Source: Lateolabrax maculatus (Eukaryota > Chordata > Actinopteri > Acropomatiformes > Lateolabracidae). Taken from it: a stretch of 64,000 nucleotides of DNA. The DNA lies in NCBI GenBank assembly GCA_031216445.1, contig CM062216.1, positions 9,111,501 to 9,175,500 of the forward strand, given 5' to 3'. Of this stretch, positions 49,888-60,500 are shown piece by piece. Every line of letters starts with the position of its first letter. Position 1 is the first letter of the stretch. The translations under genes and the position numbers were made by a program. Under the pieces are notes generated by a model, which had not been told where the DNA came from, searched no databases, and saw nothing but the letters and a program-made list of their open reading frames with translations.

Positions 49888-50958
49888 ATGTTGACGAGGC
49901 TTTTCAGCGACCCCTCCCTGCTTCCCGATGTGCAGAAGTACTCCGGCTGGGCGGACGACAGCGACGACGACGATTCCAATATCAAGGCGGAGGACCAGGA
50001 CACCCAGGACGACATGGAGGCGTCCGAGCTGGGAGAGGGCAGCCGGACGCAATCCGAGCACGCCGGGGAAGACGACGAGGACGACGAGGTGGAGGACGAA
50101 GACGACGGAGACGGCACAGGAGGGGACAGGCCAAAGAAGAGGGGCCCCAAGAAGCGCAAAATGACGCCGGCCCGGGTGGAGCGCTCCAAGATGCGGCGGG
50201 TCAAGGCCAACGCGCGGGAGCGCACCCGCATGCACGACCTGAACTCTGCGCTCGACAATCTGCGTAAAGTGGTGCCCTGCTACTCCAAAACGCAAAAACT
50301 GTCCAAAATCGAGACGCTGCGCCTGGCCAAAAACTATATCTGGGCCCTGTCGGAGATACTGCGCTCGGGGAAAAGGCCCGACCTGGTGGCCTACGTGCAG
50401 ACGCTGTGCAAGGGACTGTCCCAGCCCACGACCAACCTGGTGGCGGGATGCCTGCAGCTCAACTCCCGCAACTTCCTCACCGAGCAGCAGTGCCCGGACG
50501 GGGCCAGGTACGGGTCCGGCTCCTTCTCCATGCACTCCTACCCGTACCAGTGCGCGCGTCTCTCCAGCCCCCACTGCCAGTCGGGCTCGAACTCGCACCC
50601 GCTGAGGACGCACGGCTACCACGCGGCGTACGACTCTATGTACGGTGGGGGCGCCTCCCCGGAGTACAACAGCCCCGAGTACGAGGGGCCCATCAGCCCG
50701 CCCCTGTGCGTCAATGGCAACTTTTCTCTGAAGCATCAAGGCTCCGCGTCCCCCGAGAACGAGAAGGGGTACCACTACTCTATGCATTACTCCGGCCTGC
50801 CCGGCTCCAGACCCGCCGGGGCCCACAACCTGGTGTTCGGCTCCTCGGGGAACCGGAGCGGCATTCACTCTGAAAACGTCCTGCCTTACCACGACATGCA
50901 CTTACACCACGAACGGGCCCCCGTGTATGACGAACTGAACGCGTTTTTTCACAATTAA
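49888..50958 (+). CDS. neurod2: Neurogenic differentiation factor 2 (bHLH transcription factor), 356 aa
   Basis: A single uninterrupted coding exon; human NEUROD2 has 382 aa. Known role: a nuclear class II bHLH factor that pairs with E-proteins on CANNTG sites and drives neuronal differentiation and synaptic maturation. Seen: the NEUROD2-type start MLTRLFSDPSLL; an acidic region (about 22-79); a nuclear localisation signal RPKKRGPKKRK (81-91); the bHLH at about 104-157 (basic KANARERTRMH, helix 1 ALDNLRKVVP, helix 2 KLSKIETLRLAKNYIWALSE); then the NeuroD C-terminal domain with GKRPDLVAYVQTLCKGLSQP, NLVAGCLQLNSRNFLTEQ, and the end YDELNAFFHN. LNSRNFLTEQ and GKRPDLV separate NEUROD2 from NEUROD1/6. 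The basic region has Thr113 where mammals have Asn. The exon is strongly GC-rich at third positions, unlike the AT-rich surroundings, and this creates a 362-codon antisense frame that is not a gene. The start ATG lies seven bases after the splice acceptor. Confidence 0.98.
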   Translation: MLTRLFSDPSLLPDVQKYSGWADDSDDDDSNIKAEDQDTQDDMEASELGEGSRTQSEHAGEDDEDDEVEDEDDGDGTGGDRPKKRGPKKRKMTPARVERSKMRRVKANARERTRMHDLNSALDNLRKVVPCYSKTQKLSKIETLRLAKNYIWALSEILRSGKRPDLVAYVQTLCKGLSQPTTNLVAGCLQLNSRNFLTEQQCPDGARYGSGSFSMHSYPYQCARLSSPHCQSGSNSHPLRTHGYHAAYDSMYGGGASPEYNSPEYEGPISPPLCVNGNFSLKHQGSASPENEKGYHYSMHYSGLPGSRPAGAHNLVFGSSGNRSGIHSENVLPYHDMHLHHERAPVYDELNAFFHN

Positions 50959-51735
50959 AACGAGAAGCCTGTCGTGTGCCCCCCTGCAATCAACAATCTA
51001 TCCACGGCACACTTTTTTGATAAGCTTACCCGCCAGGATTTAGGCATTCTGGAGATATGTTTCACTCGTTGTCATTTGTGTTTTCCTTTTATTTTACCCC
51101 CTCTTAAATTTTTTGTTTTTGTTTTTCCATAGTCAGAGATGTAGTGGAGGGTATCCACCTAACCCACAATCTTATGTTGCGCATCTGAGTTTATCCAGCT
51201 TTTTTAGGCTGAAGTGAATCTCTCAAAGTAAAATTTGATGAGCAGATCTTATCAAGACCTGAGATGATAAGGGAACTTCAAAATATCAATGTTTTTTAAA
51301 GTGTGATTTGTGTTTGTATCGGTGGCTGTTTGCATTTTGATGAATGGAAGTCAAAGTTTACCCACTTATTTATTTACCACTGCATCACTGGCAACGACTA
51401 CACCTTGACATTGGCGGTGATTTTTTCTAATAACGTGAAATTAGAAATAAATCAATGAACAAGCCAATGCAAATCACATTTACTCGCCTCTACGTGCGAG
51501 ATTTTGGGAGGTTGTGGTTTTTTTTTGGAAATTATGAAATCTACAGGAGTGCAGAGGGGAAATGATTTAAAAAAATGTGCTAGTTGGGTTGTTTTAGAAA
51601 GAATCTGTTCTCCAGCAAATCAATCGTTTCGCATCTATGCAAAACCCAACGAGACCACAGAGCGGGGCAGCAAGGCCAGGGAAGACACAGTATGTTTCAT
51701 CAGCACTGTTGCTGCACGCACGGGTGCGCGCAGAC

Positions 51736-51736
<1 letters not shown>

Positions 51737-51780
<44 letters not shown>
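51737..51780. repeat. (CA)n microsatellite
   Basis: Twenty-two CA units, possibly within the long neurod2 3' UTR. Confidence 0.95.
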
Positions 51781-51782
<2 letters not shown>

Positions 51783-52011
51783 TGGAATTAACACCCAACG
51801 AATCTGACAATGGCAAGGCTGGCCAAAAAGGGTTAATTTCCAAAACAATCATCAAAGTACAATGAAATCAGACATTTTTCTCATTTTCTTTTGTACTGTT
51901 ATTTATTCATATTACCCTTATTCTCCTAATGAGCCATTGCACCGTACTTTGATTTCAAATTACAGTTTTGTTCAATATTTTCGTTCTGATTTCCAATGCT
52001 ATGTTGAATAG

Positions 52012-52012
<1 letters not shown>

Positions 52013-52074
<62 letters not shown>
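52013..52074. repeat. (ATT)n microsatellite
   Basis: About 20 perfect TTA/ATT units. Confidence 0.95.
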
Positions 52075-52076
<2 letters not shown>

Positions 52077-53346
52077 TGCACGTATTTATTGTGTTGTTTT
52101 TTGTAATTAATGTTAATAGTCTATGGAAATGAAGGGATCCCATGTATTGCTGAGCATTTTTCATAAAATTCAAGTGTTTCAACTTTGTATTCAACCAACT
52201 GTGTGGTAAAATAAAACGACAATAAATGAATCTGTGCAACTTGATTTTTTGTCACCCCCATCGAACAGCATTGTCCTCCTATTAAACATACAACACGAAA
52301 TAACTCTCCAATATGTATTTTACTCTTCACACTCAATGGAAGATTGATCGTTCGTTTTTACATCGAATATTTAAATGGATCAGACATTTGTACTTGAAGG
52401 GAAACATTAAACACCAGACTTTTTATTTATTTTTTTTGTTATTGGATAACATGAGGCTGAGCATGCCTGGTGCCACAACCTGCAGGAGTTCCTCACAGAG
52501 CCCGAGGGCCTTTATCTTTTAAACTGGGACAGGAGGGAGAGGGCAGAGTTGTCATTCTTCCTGATGAAGTGGACTGGTGCCAGCGCGTCATTAGCTTGGC
52601 AGACAGCTCCGATTTTACAAAGCAGTCTCTTAAAAATGTATGAAATGATTTAAATTGCAGACCGTAGGAGGAAAACAGGTTTGGTGCAAATCTGGAGTCA
52701 GCGGCTGGAGAGTCCAGGCTGCGGGGTGTGGACACGCTGGTTCACAAACACAAGCGGTGCAGGCTGACTGATGCCAAGAGCTGCATTCAAGGTCACGGAA
52801 GTAATAATGGAGGTCTGCTCCACATTCTCTTGACCACTAAGACAAGACGGGAGGAAGAGATCTGCTTCAGCACCGCGGAGAGCTCCAGCTTAAAATTGGG
52901 TAAAAAATCCAAATAATCCAAATATACTGTGAGCAGTAAGAAAGAAAAATGGATGATCACAATGCTTTAGAAGCTGGTGAACACATTTTAATGGTTATTT
53001 TTGTAGATTCTATGCGAGTCTGGACGACTGTGAGAAGAGCCAAACCAAAGTCAAGATACACCTAAATATAATAAAAACACACCTTCAGTGATTTGTTCGA
53101 TGCCTCATATATTCCCGAGACCAACGCTACTTCACAGGCCTACTTACTGAAAAATCTTTATTTCTACATTTGTTTTTGAGTTCTGTGAATTAAAATGATG
53201 AACTTTGCGGCACCGACAGGACAGCAGGCAAATACAGCTGTGACATTACTGACAACATCTAAACATTCGTTATTTTAAAATTGTCTTCACTTTGATTTCC
53301 ATCTTTCGATAATGCATTAAACATCAGATATAAATTATGAAGTCCG

Positions 53347-53362
53347 CCCCCCCCCCCCCCCC
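53347..53362. repeat. Poly-C tract
   Basis: Sixteen consecutive cytosines. Confidence 0.9.
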
Positions 53363-53570
53363 TTCATAGTTTCACCTCCTGTAACTTTAAACACGCATCT
53401 CATATATATGTCACAGGCCTACAGTTTAAACATGGATTTCAGTGGCATTATAAACATATTGATTTATTTATCCTGGGCTGTTAAAATCACACACGTTAAT
53501 TTATCACATAGGGAAGGTTAAATAATAACCTTTCTTAAATATATAAATATTATTTTTAAAAATCTGGTGA

Positions 53571-53571
<1 letters not shown>

Positions 53572-53609
<38 letters not shown>
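53572..53609. repeat. (CA)n microsatellite
   Basis: Perfect CA run beside a GC-richer block at 53610-53720. Confidence 0.95.
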
Positions 53610-53611
<2 letters not shown>

Positions 53612-55028
53612 GCAAGGGGCAGCCGTTGCCACCCCGGCTGAGTTTGGAGCGCTGCCCCGGGACCCATATGTTCCCCAAAATGTCCCGGGTGCTTTCTGCT
53701 GTAAGGACACACACAGACTTTGGGTGGCGAGCTATGGTGACCAGTATTAATAGCAATATCAATATCAAAACCTGCAATAATCTTAACTCAGATTATTTGC
53801 CATTTTATTTAGAATAAAAGTGCAGAGGGCATTGGCTGTGCGTCTCGGCCCAGGAAGGTTCAGTACTAATCGTGTAGTTTTTATTATCAATTAGGCTAAA
53901 TACAAATGTAGGAATAGCCTAAAATTTTGTGAAAGTGAAAAACTCACAAGAGGAACATTTTTTGGAGCAATTTACCTAACAATTTACCAAACCCGTTTGC
54001 TGATAATTCCCTGCCAGTCATCGGTACTTCCACCAGCTTGTCACCAACAATATAATCTCTTTGTACAGTATGTGCAGGTTTTAAAGTTTGAATGGTAAAG
54101 GAATTACTTACATAGAACATAGTTCAATTTTTGAATTAGTTTTAGTTCAAAATTTCAACATATTTAGACTACAAGATAAAGTAAACAATAAGATCACTTT
54201 AACCAACAGACACAACACATCCTGGACTGTTCTAGGAATACTGAATAACATTGAAAATATTGTCTGTAGCATGTTCTTGCACCGCCTGCTAACAACCCTT
54301 AAAAATAACTTGCAAAAGATTAAAAGATGAAAAACTTACTTTTCGAGGACATCCTCGTTTTTAATGAAAAAATAATCGAACTTTTGATGGCTGAGTCTGC
54401 ACGGTGCACTTGTGGGTTTATGCTGCTGCAAATTTTGTTCAGTGCACTTGAAGAAAAGGTTCTGAAATGCAAAAATACCGACAGAAATATACAGGCCTGC
54501 ATTTCCACAATATCAGTCTGTAGAGATGCGTCATGGCGGGACGTTTGATAGTAAAGTGGTGAAATATTTTTAATAATTCTTAGTCAGGGAATACGTTGTG
54601 ACTTACTGGCAGTGTTTCGTTTTTGTTGTGTTTTTTTTTTTTTTTTGTCTTAGTTTTTTTGGGATAAATCTCAGTCCTTCAGGTTCAATAAAGAAAACAC
54701 TACCTTAAATTACGTACAACATGTTCCACTTGGCACACGTTTCTACCTGTAAGTGCATTCATTTAGTATGAGAGTCCAGGCTCAAACCGGCCACTTCAGC
54801 ACTGAACAAACCAGAGGCTCCTGCTACACTTCTCTGTCAGTTTCAGGCCTCTCTATATACTTTTTGGCCTCATCAGCAAACAATAAAAAAAAATTTAAAA
54901 AAAGTTGCATGCATTTCTGCAGGAGCCAGCCCAAAAGTGAAGCCAGCGAGCAGTGGGAGAGGGCATCTATCAAAATACTCCCCCCCCCCTCACCCCACTC
55001 AACACCACCACCTCCTCTTCCTCCACAG

Positions 55029-55032
55029 TCCG

Positions 55033-55060
<28 letters not shown>
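55029..55060. repeat. (GA)n tract
   Basis: GA repeat within the GC-rich patch at 54940-55380. Confidence 0.85.
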
Positions 55061-55063
<3 letters not shown>

Positions 55064-55502
55064 TGGCAGGCTGGCGGAGGAGAGCCGTGCCAAGTCCCTT
55101 AATGTTCCCCAGCAGCAGCACCAGGAGCTCCGGAGAGGACAACCCAGTGTGTGCGCCAGTGTGCCAGTTCACCGGGCCAAAGTGGCACTGCTGGGAGGAG
55201 TCGATGTTTCTTTCCTAATTTTTGCAGCATCTGTTCATTATCCAGGACGTTTAAAGAACGAGAGCGCTCATCCCGCGCAGCCCCTCCGCCGCGCGCACGC
55301 CCTCACACACACACACAGACCCGCGGACGCACGACAGTCAGGCGTCGCCGTGAAGAGTTGGCCCCATGAATATGCATGTTTCCCCCTCCGTTAGGTTGTA
55401 CACGAGCTCACGGATTGAAAGAAGGCCGTGTTGCATTCACTGCCTTACATTCGGTAACCTTGCAACAAATCGGACTAATGGTGCACACGCGTGCAAACGG
55501 TA

Positions 55503-55503
<1 letters not shown>

Positions 55504-55534
<31 letters not shown>
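55504..55534. repeat. (CA)n microsatellite
   Basis: Perfect CA run. Confidence 0.9.
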
Positions 55535-55536
<2 letters not shown>

Positions 55537-55721
55537 AAGCCAAAGTCTAAAGAAAAAGTGCCAGAATTTATATTAAGTTTGATTACAATTCTGTTATTAA
55601 ATCAGTTTGCAAAATGTTTTTATTGAAGTGAAAAAAACATTTTATTTTAGCTACATACTGTAGGATTATAAAACTATACAGTATAGGCAACTTCTAGCAG
55701 GCCTCTGCATGGAGACTAAGA

Positions 55722-55743
55722 GTGTGTGTGTGTGTGTGTGTGT
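55722..55743. repeat. (GT)n microsatellite
   Basis: GT run followed by a short poly-G. Confidence 0.9.
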
Positions 55744-56648
55744 ATTGGGGGGGGTGTCATTGCGTGTGTGAGAGTCACACACACACAGAGTCATATCAAA
55801 TGAACTGAAACTCTAATTACAAAATGATGTCACAGCTTTCTTCAACGAGGACAAAATTAGATAATATGTTGTATCCGAGATAATACCGAGAAACAAAGTG
55901 TTTTGTAAATTCCACCACGAGCTGAAGAATTCTAGTTACAGTTATACTTATAGTTACAATCACTTGAGTTTACCCATTTCCGCAAACTTTATAGACTTAT
56001 TTCCACTTGTTTGTGAATGAGTCCTTTAATACTTTATTTGCCCTAATTTTGCAAATAAAGTCTAGTATAGTATTTGCAGTCAGTCTTATTCAGTCTTAAG
56101 AAGAAAAAAAAAAAAAAAAAACTTCCAATGACACTCTGTGCTCCGCTCAGGATGAAAAGTGAGTGAATGAATCTCGCTGTTTAAATTATCATGTTCATGC
56201 CCACTCTTTTTCTCACTCAACTTGGTAGGGGGAAAAAATCAAGAGTGTTTGTCCGACATAACAGTCAATAGTGCGATTATCAAAATGTCACAAGTACTAT
56301 GGTGTGAACTCCAATTAACGGCTAGCTAAAATAATAAGAGTGTTTTATTTATTTTTTATTTTTTTGCAAAATGCAGATATCAGATCATGATATGGATTTA
56401 AAATATGTGTGGAGTAAAGGCATGTAGGATTCAATGCGGGGGGGTGTAAGCTGGTCAGGAGATTGTGAGCATTTGCAATCTGTCAGTGATTTAAGAAAAA
56501 AAAACATGAGGCAATGCAGTTGATATGGACCCAGACTTTATTAAAAAAAAAAAAAAGAATAAAAATACAAACACACACACCGATCACACATGCATTTGAA
56601 TAATTCACGTCCACCAAAAATGCAACCGGTACACTGTTAACTTGGCAC

Positions 56649-56651
<3 letters not shown>

Positions 56652-56685
<34 letters not shown>
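56652..56685. repeat. (CA)n microsatellite
   Basis: Perfect CA run. Confidence 0.9.
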
Positions 56686-56688
<3 letters not shown>

Positions 56689-57296
56689 ATGCACCGGGAA
56701 ACTAAAACGTTACACGTGTACAGAGGGAACAATCGTGCAGACTTCGGCCTGCCTCTATGCCAGACTGTATGCCAGTGCCCCCGCACTGCCAGACACGGGC
56801 GCGGGCCTGTCACTGGCAGGCCCTTCACAGGAAATTCCACAACATCTGTTTGTTATCACACAATGGGGCCACGGCGCAACACGGGCAGCGGGGCAGAAGA
56901 CGAGGCAGGAGCTAAACCGAGAGCGCTACTGCTGGAGGTCCTGCCAAGGGAGAAACAAGGGGGCTTCAGCAGGAGGAGGAGGAGGAGGAGGAGGGGAGGA
57001 GGAGGAAGAGGGGATGGCAGGAGGTTGGGGGGGGTGGAGGGTGCAGGGAGGAACCGGGTGCAGAGACAGAGGTGGAGATCCGGGCGAGCGCCAGGTAGGT
57101 TTCAGGCCCTTGGACGTGGACGTGCAGGAGTGTGTTCGTCTCGGAGAGTCTGACTGCAGCGTGCGTGCAGAAAGGTCCTCCATCCTCGCCGGGGGCCCAG
57201 GTCCCGGGGTGCTCCGCAGGGTCAGGCGGCGGGGCGTCGCTGGCCCCTGTTTAGGAGGTTAAGTTGGAGCCTGCACGGGGCCACAACTGGAATGGA

Positions 57297-57323
57297 GGGG
57301 GGGGGGGGGGGGGGGGGGGGGGG
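57297..57323. repeat. Poly-G tract (27 G)
   Basis: Uninterrupted guanine run, with a complementary C18 run about 190 bp downstream. Confidence 0.9.
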
Positions 57324-57515
57324 TCGTTCCTGGTCTGCACAGATGGCATGTGTGCGTGCGTGTGTGCGTGCGCGTGTGTTATGATAGGGTTGGATGATGC
57401 CCTGGTCACATGGGCAGCAGTAATTGGCCTCCATATTGACCAGTTTGCAGCGCTGGGGGGCGGGCGGTCTCCCAGCTGGACCTGTCAGATGGCATCGCAT
57501 CCACCTCGCTGATCA

Positions 57516-57533
57516 CCCCCCCCCCCCCCCCCC
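57516..57533. repeat. Poly-C tract (18 C)
   Basis: Uninterrupted cytosine run that pairs in principle with the poly-G at 57297-57323. Confidence 0.9.
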
Positions 57534-60500
57534 GGACGACCTCCGCACCTCTCCCCCCTTTCCTTTCATCTCTCGCTTCTCCTTCATCCCTTCACCTCGC
57601 CTTCCCTCCATCACCTTTAATCTTCCGCTGCCCGCCTCTGCTGCCATCGCAGGGATGACCTGCTCCTGCTCCGTCCATCACAGCCGCTGCCCACTTTCCA
57701 CAGCTCCTTACAAACTTAGAACAAGGACTCTGCACTTCAGAGCCTTGAACAAACTCCTGAACTCTCTTTTCTTCTTGTGTTTTCTGTGCTTTGGTTGATT
57801 AGGATGGGAAACACTGTCATTTCCATGTTCTTATTGAACCTTGACCATGAACAAAGCCAGAAGATGTACCAATGAACTGATGGTTTCTCCCCAAGTCTTC
57901 AAGAATGTTGCTGAAACAATTTATTTTGATAGGGCAGCTGCTGTTGATGGATTGATTGACACTCATTGTTGGTGACAGGTTAAATGTGCATGTGGATTTT
58001 TCGCTCTTGTATGTGCTAAACATAAAGACCAAAAACAATTCAAAAAGAGTATTATGATAGATATGGGTTCTTTTTGGACTTGCTAGAGTGAAACAATATA
58101 ACACTTATCTTTAAATAAGTGCACATCATTCCAGTAGTATCCACAAAATGTAATTTAATTTAAGGAAAATTATAAAACAAAGATTTGCTTAGCCTTCTCA
58201 ACTAAAACACTTTTTTGAAGGAAAACTAAAGAATTAAGTCTAAAATAGGACTTCTTGATTTGCTGCGAGAGATCTTCTGCAGTGTTACTGTAGAACAGAC
58301 CTTTGTACGTGACTGACTTTTAGCGTGCATGGTATCACCCTCCCACCCAGAGCACTAATGGTGTGTGTTTTACTGTGAGATGCCCGACTGCGAGGAGTTA
58401 GCGCTATAGAAAGGATTTCATCCCAGACTTGGCAGGGGAGGGTCTCTGGGTACGCAGAGAACAATCGCCTCTCCTTCGGTCCTGTCAGCCAGCAAACACA
58501 GAGAGCTGGCACACACTCAGTGGGAAAAAGAGCGGGAGTGACAAGGGGGATGGACACACACATACACACACGCGCACACACTCTCACACTAATATACACT
58601 TATGCCCATCCTCACAGTACCAAAATGGGTTCTGATGATGCCGCCGGGGATTGTGGGATGACAGGCTGGTTCTGCGAAGTGGATGGGAGGACCTCATGAA
58701 AATAGTCTGTAAAATGACCACAGTGTTAGCCTGCTGTTAGACTAACAGACAGAGAGACCAGGAGGGAGGGAGGGAGGAGAAAGAGGAAAGTAGAGACAGA
58801 TAAGGAGAGGAAGAGCCTGGCAAAGCAACACCATGTCTGCCATGCACGCTCCTCTGCCAGGAAAGCTCACATGTGAATAAGAGTTTCTGTGCATTTTATA
58901 ATAAACACTCATGTGGATAAGTGCCTTGATCCTGCAGCCCCGTTGCTATCTGTGTTTCTGGATACATGTGGATGCGGGATGCTGTGTGTGCATGCATGCA
59001 TGTGCGCCTTTACGCGTGAGCAAGAATGAGGAGGAGGAGGAGAGGTGGGAGAGGAGGGTGAAGTGCGTTTGTGTGTGTGTGTGTGGAGGAGGAGGCGAAG
59101 GAGGAGGGGGGGGGGCACGTTTAAATTCTGTGACATCTGTTCATTACAACTAGAGTGTGTTTATTTTTATACAGCCAGCCACAAGCAGAGAGCTCGACTG
59201 GCACCACTGGTTAATGTACCAGCCCGCCACGACGGCAGAGCGAATGAAATATTTACCGGCAGACAGAAAGAATGGGGTGAGGAGCGGGGACAAAGGGAGA
59301 GAAAGTGGAAAAATGATAGGATAATATGTGACAAAAATGCGTACGCGCAGTGTCTCCACTCACGCACACAACGTCCCCATTCTGATCTAATTAAGGAGAA
59401 AGGCACAATCAACAGCTCATAGTGGAAAGGCCTTGACAACTGCACTCTATGTGTTGCTGCAAGATAGAAAAGGGAGATGAGAAAGGTCCAGAACAGGTGA
59501 TGCCTGATGGAAACAGGTTGCTGGACATGAAGAGGTTGTTGAGGTGATCCTCTTCAAACCAAAATCATCCTACTGCAAATGTACATCTAGAGCAAATGGA
59601 AAATATGAAATATCTGTTACAGAGGACACTGCAGAGCAGCTGATATCACGAAGAATAAGCTGCGAAAGAAGCAGAAGGAGTTCAAAACCGTACTTCAGAA
59701 TGAAGGTCACTCCCTGTTTGGAGTATTTAGCAGCTTAAAAAGTGTTGCGTGATTGGTTTAGGGTGGCCAGATGGTCCACAGAACATTTTAGAAGGTCCTT
59801 TGTGTCCACATGAATGGCATGTGATAGTTGACATCTTTGTTAAATCTTAGTTTATTTGTATTTTATTGGTCTTGTTCCAAGTGCAATGCTTGTGATTGGC
59901 CTTTTATTAATTGATCAAATTGTACTGATAATGTTTTTGTACTATAACTTGCTTCCTGAGCGCAATGTCCTCCTGAACTGTGCTTTAGTATTTTAGTACT
60001 AGTATGTGTTTCCTATGTGTTTTGTTGTGACCTGTCTGAACTGCCTAGTTTTTTTCCTCTCTCCTCTTTTCCTCTTTTCACAAAGTTATGTATATCCATT
60101 GGGAGAGGAGACGAGATCCTCAGTTTGACAACTGCTGAGGCCACAGTGTTTTGGTTTAGTTAAGGTCACTCTGTCCCGCTGCAAAGCACAACTCCGTAGA
60201 ATGAACAGTGGAAGACTAACCTGACCCTGACACCCTTCCAATCATCCTAAGCAACCAGACCTTTGTATCAACAAGCCCCCCTGCATCACCCCTCCCCCCA
60301 AACCGCCCCGAGACCCACCACTGGCCGGCCCCACTCCCACGCTCCCCTGGGACGGCCTGCTCTGGAATGCCGCTCATGGGGAAGAATCTCGCTGCAGGCG
60401 CTCAATATGTCCCACGTATCTCAGAGAAAGAGAGGGCGACGCAGAGGTGCGGCAGGTATGGTGTAGTACTTCTACAAGGCAATGACAGGTTGTCTGTGCC

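Larger units (their letters stand above)
50959..52230 (+). other. neurod2: neurod2 3' UTR (extent inferred)
   Basis: T-rich non-coding sequence after the TAA stop. Candidate AATAAA signals are at 51446-51451, 52210-52215 and 52221-52226, giving short (about 0.5 kb) or long (about 1.3 kb) 3' UTRs. The long form would include a (CA)n and an (ATT)n microsatellite. Confidence 0.5.

Noticed and set aside
49813..50901. A 362-codon open frame antisense to neurod2
   Set aside because: It is a shadow of the GC-rich third positions of neurod2, made of Val/Arg/Gly-rich sequence with no domain.
54753..55394. A 213-codon plus-strand open frame
   Set aside because: It runs through Pro, Arg-Glu and His-Thr low-complexity stretches from simple repeats; no family resemblance or splice context.
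56642..57262. A 206-codon plus-strand open frame
   Set aside because: It starts inside a (CA)n repeat and continues through GGA/GAG repeats; no domain seen.
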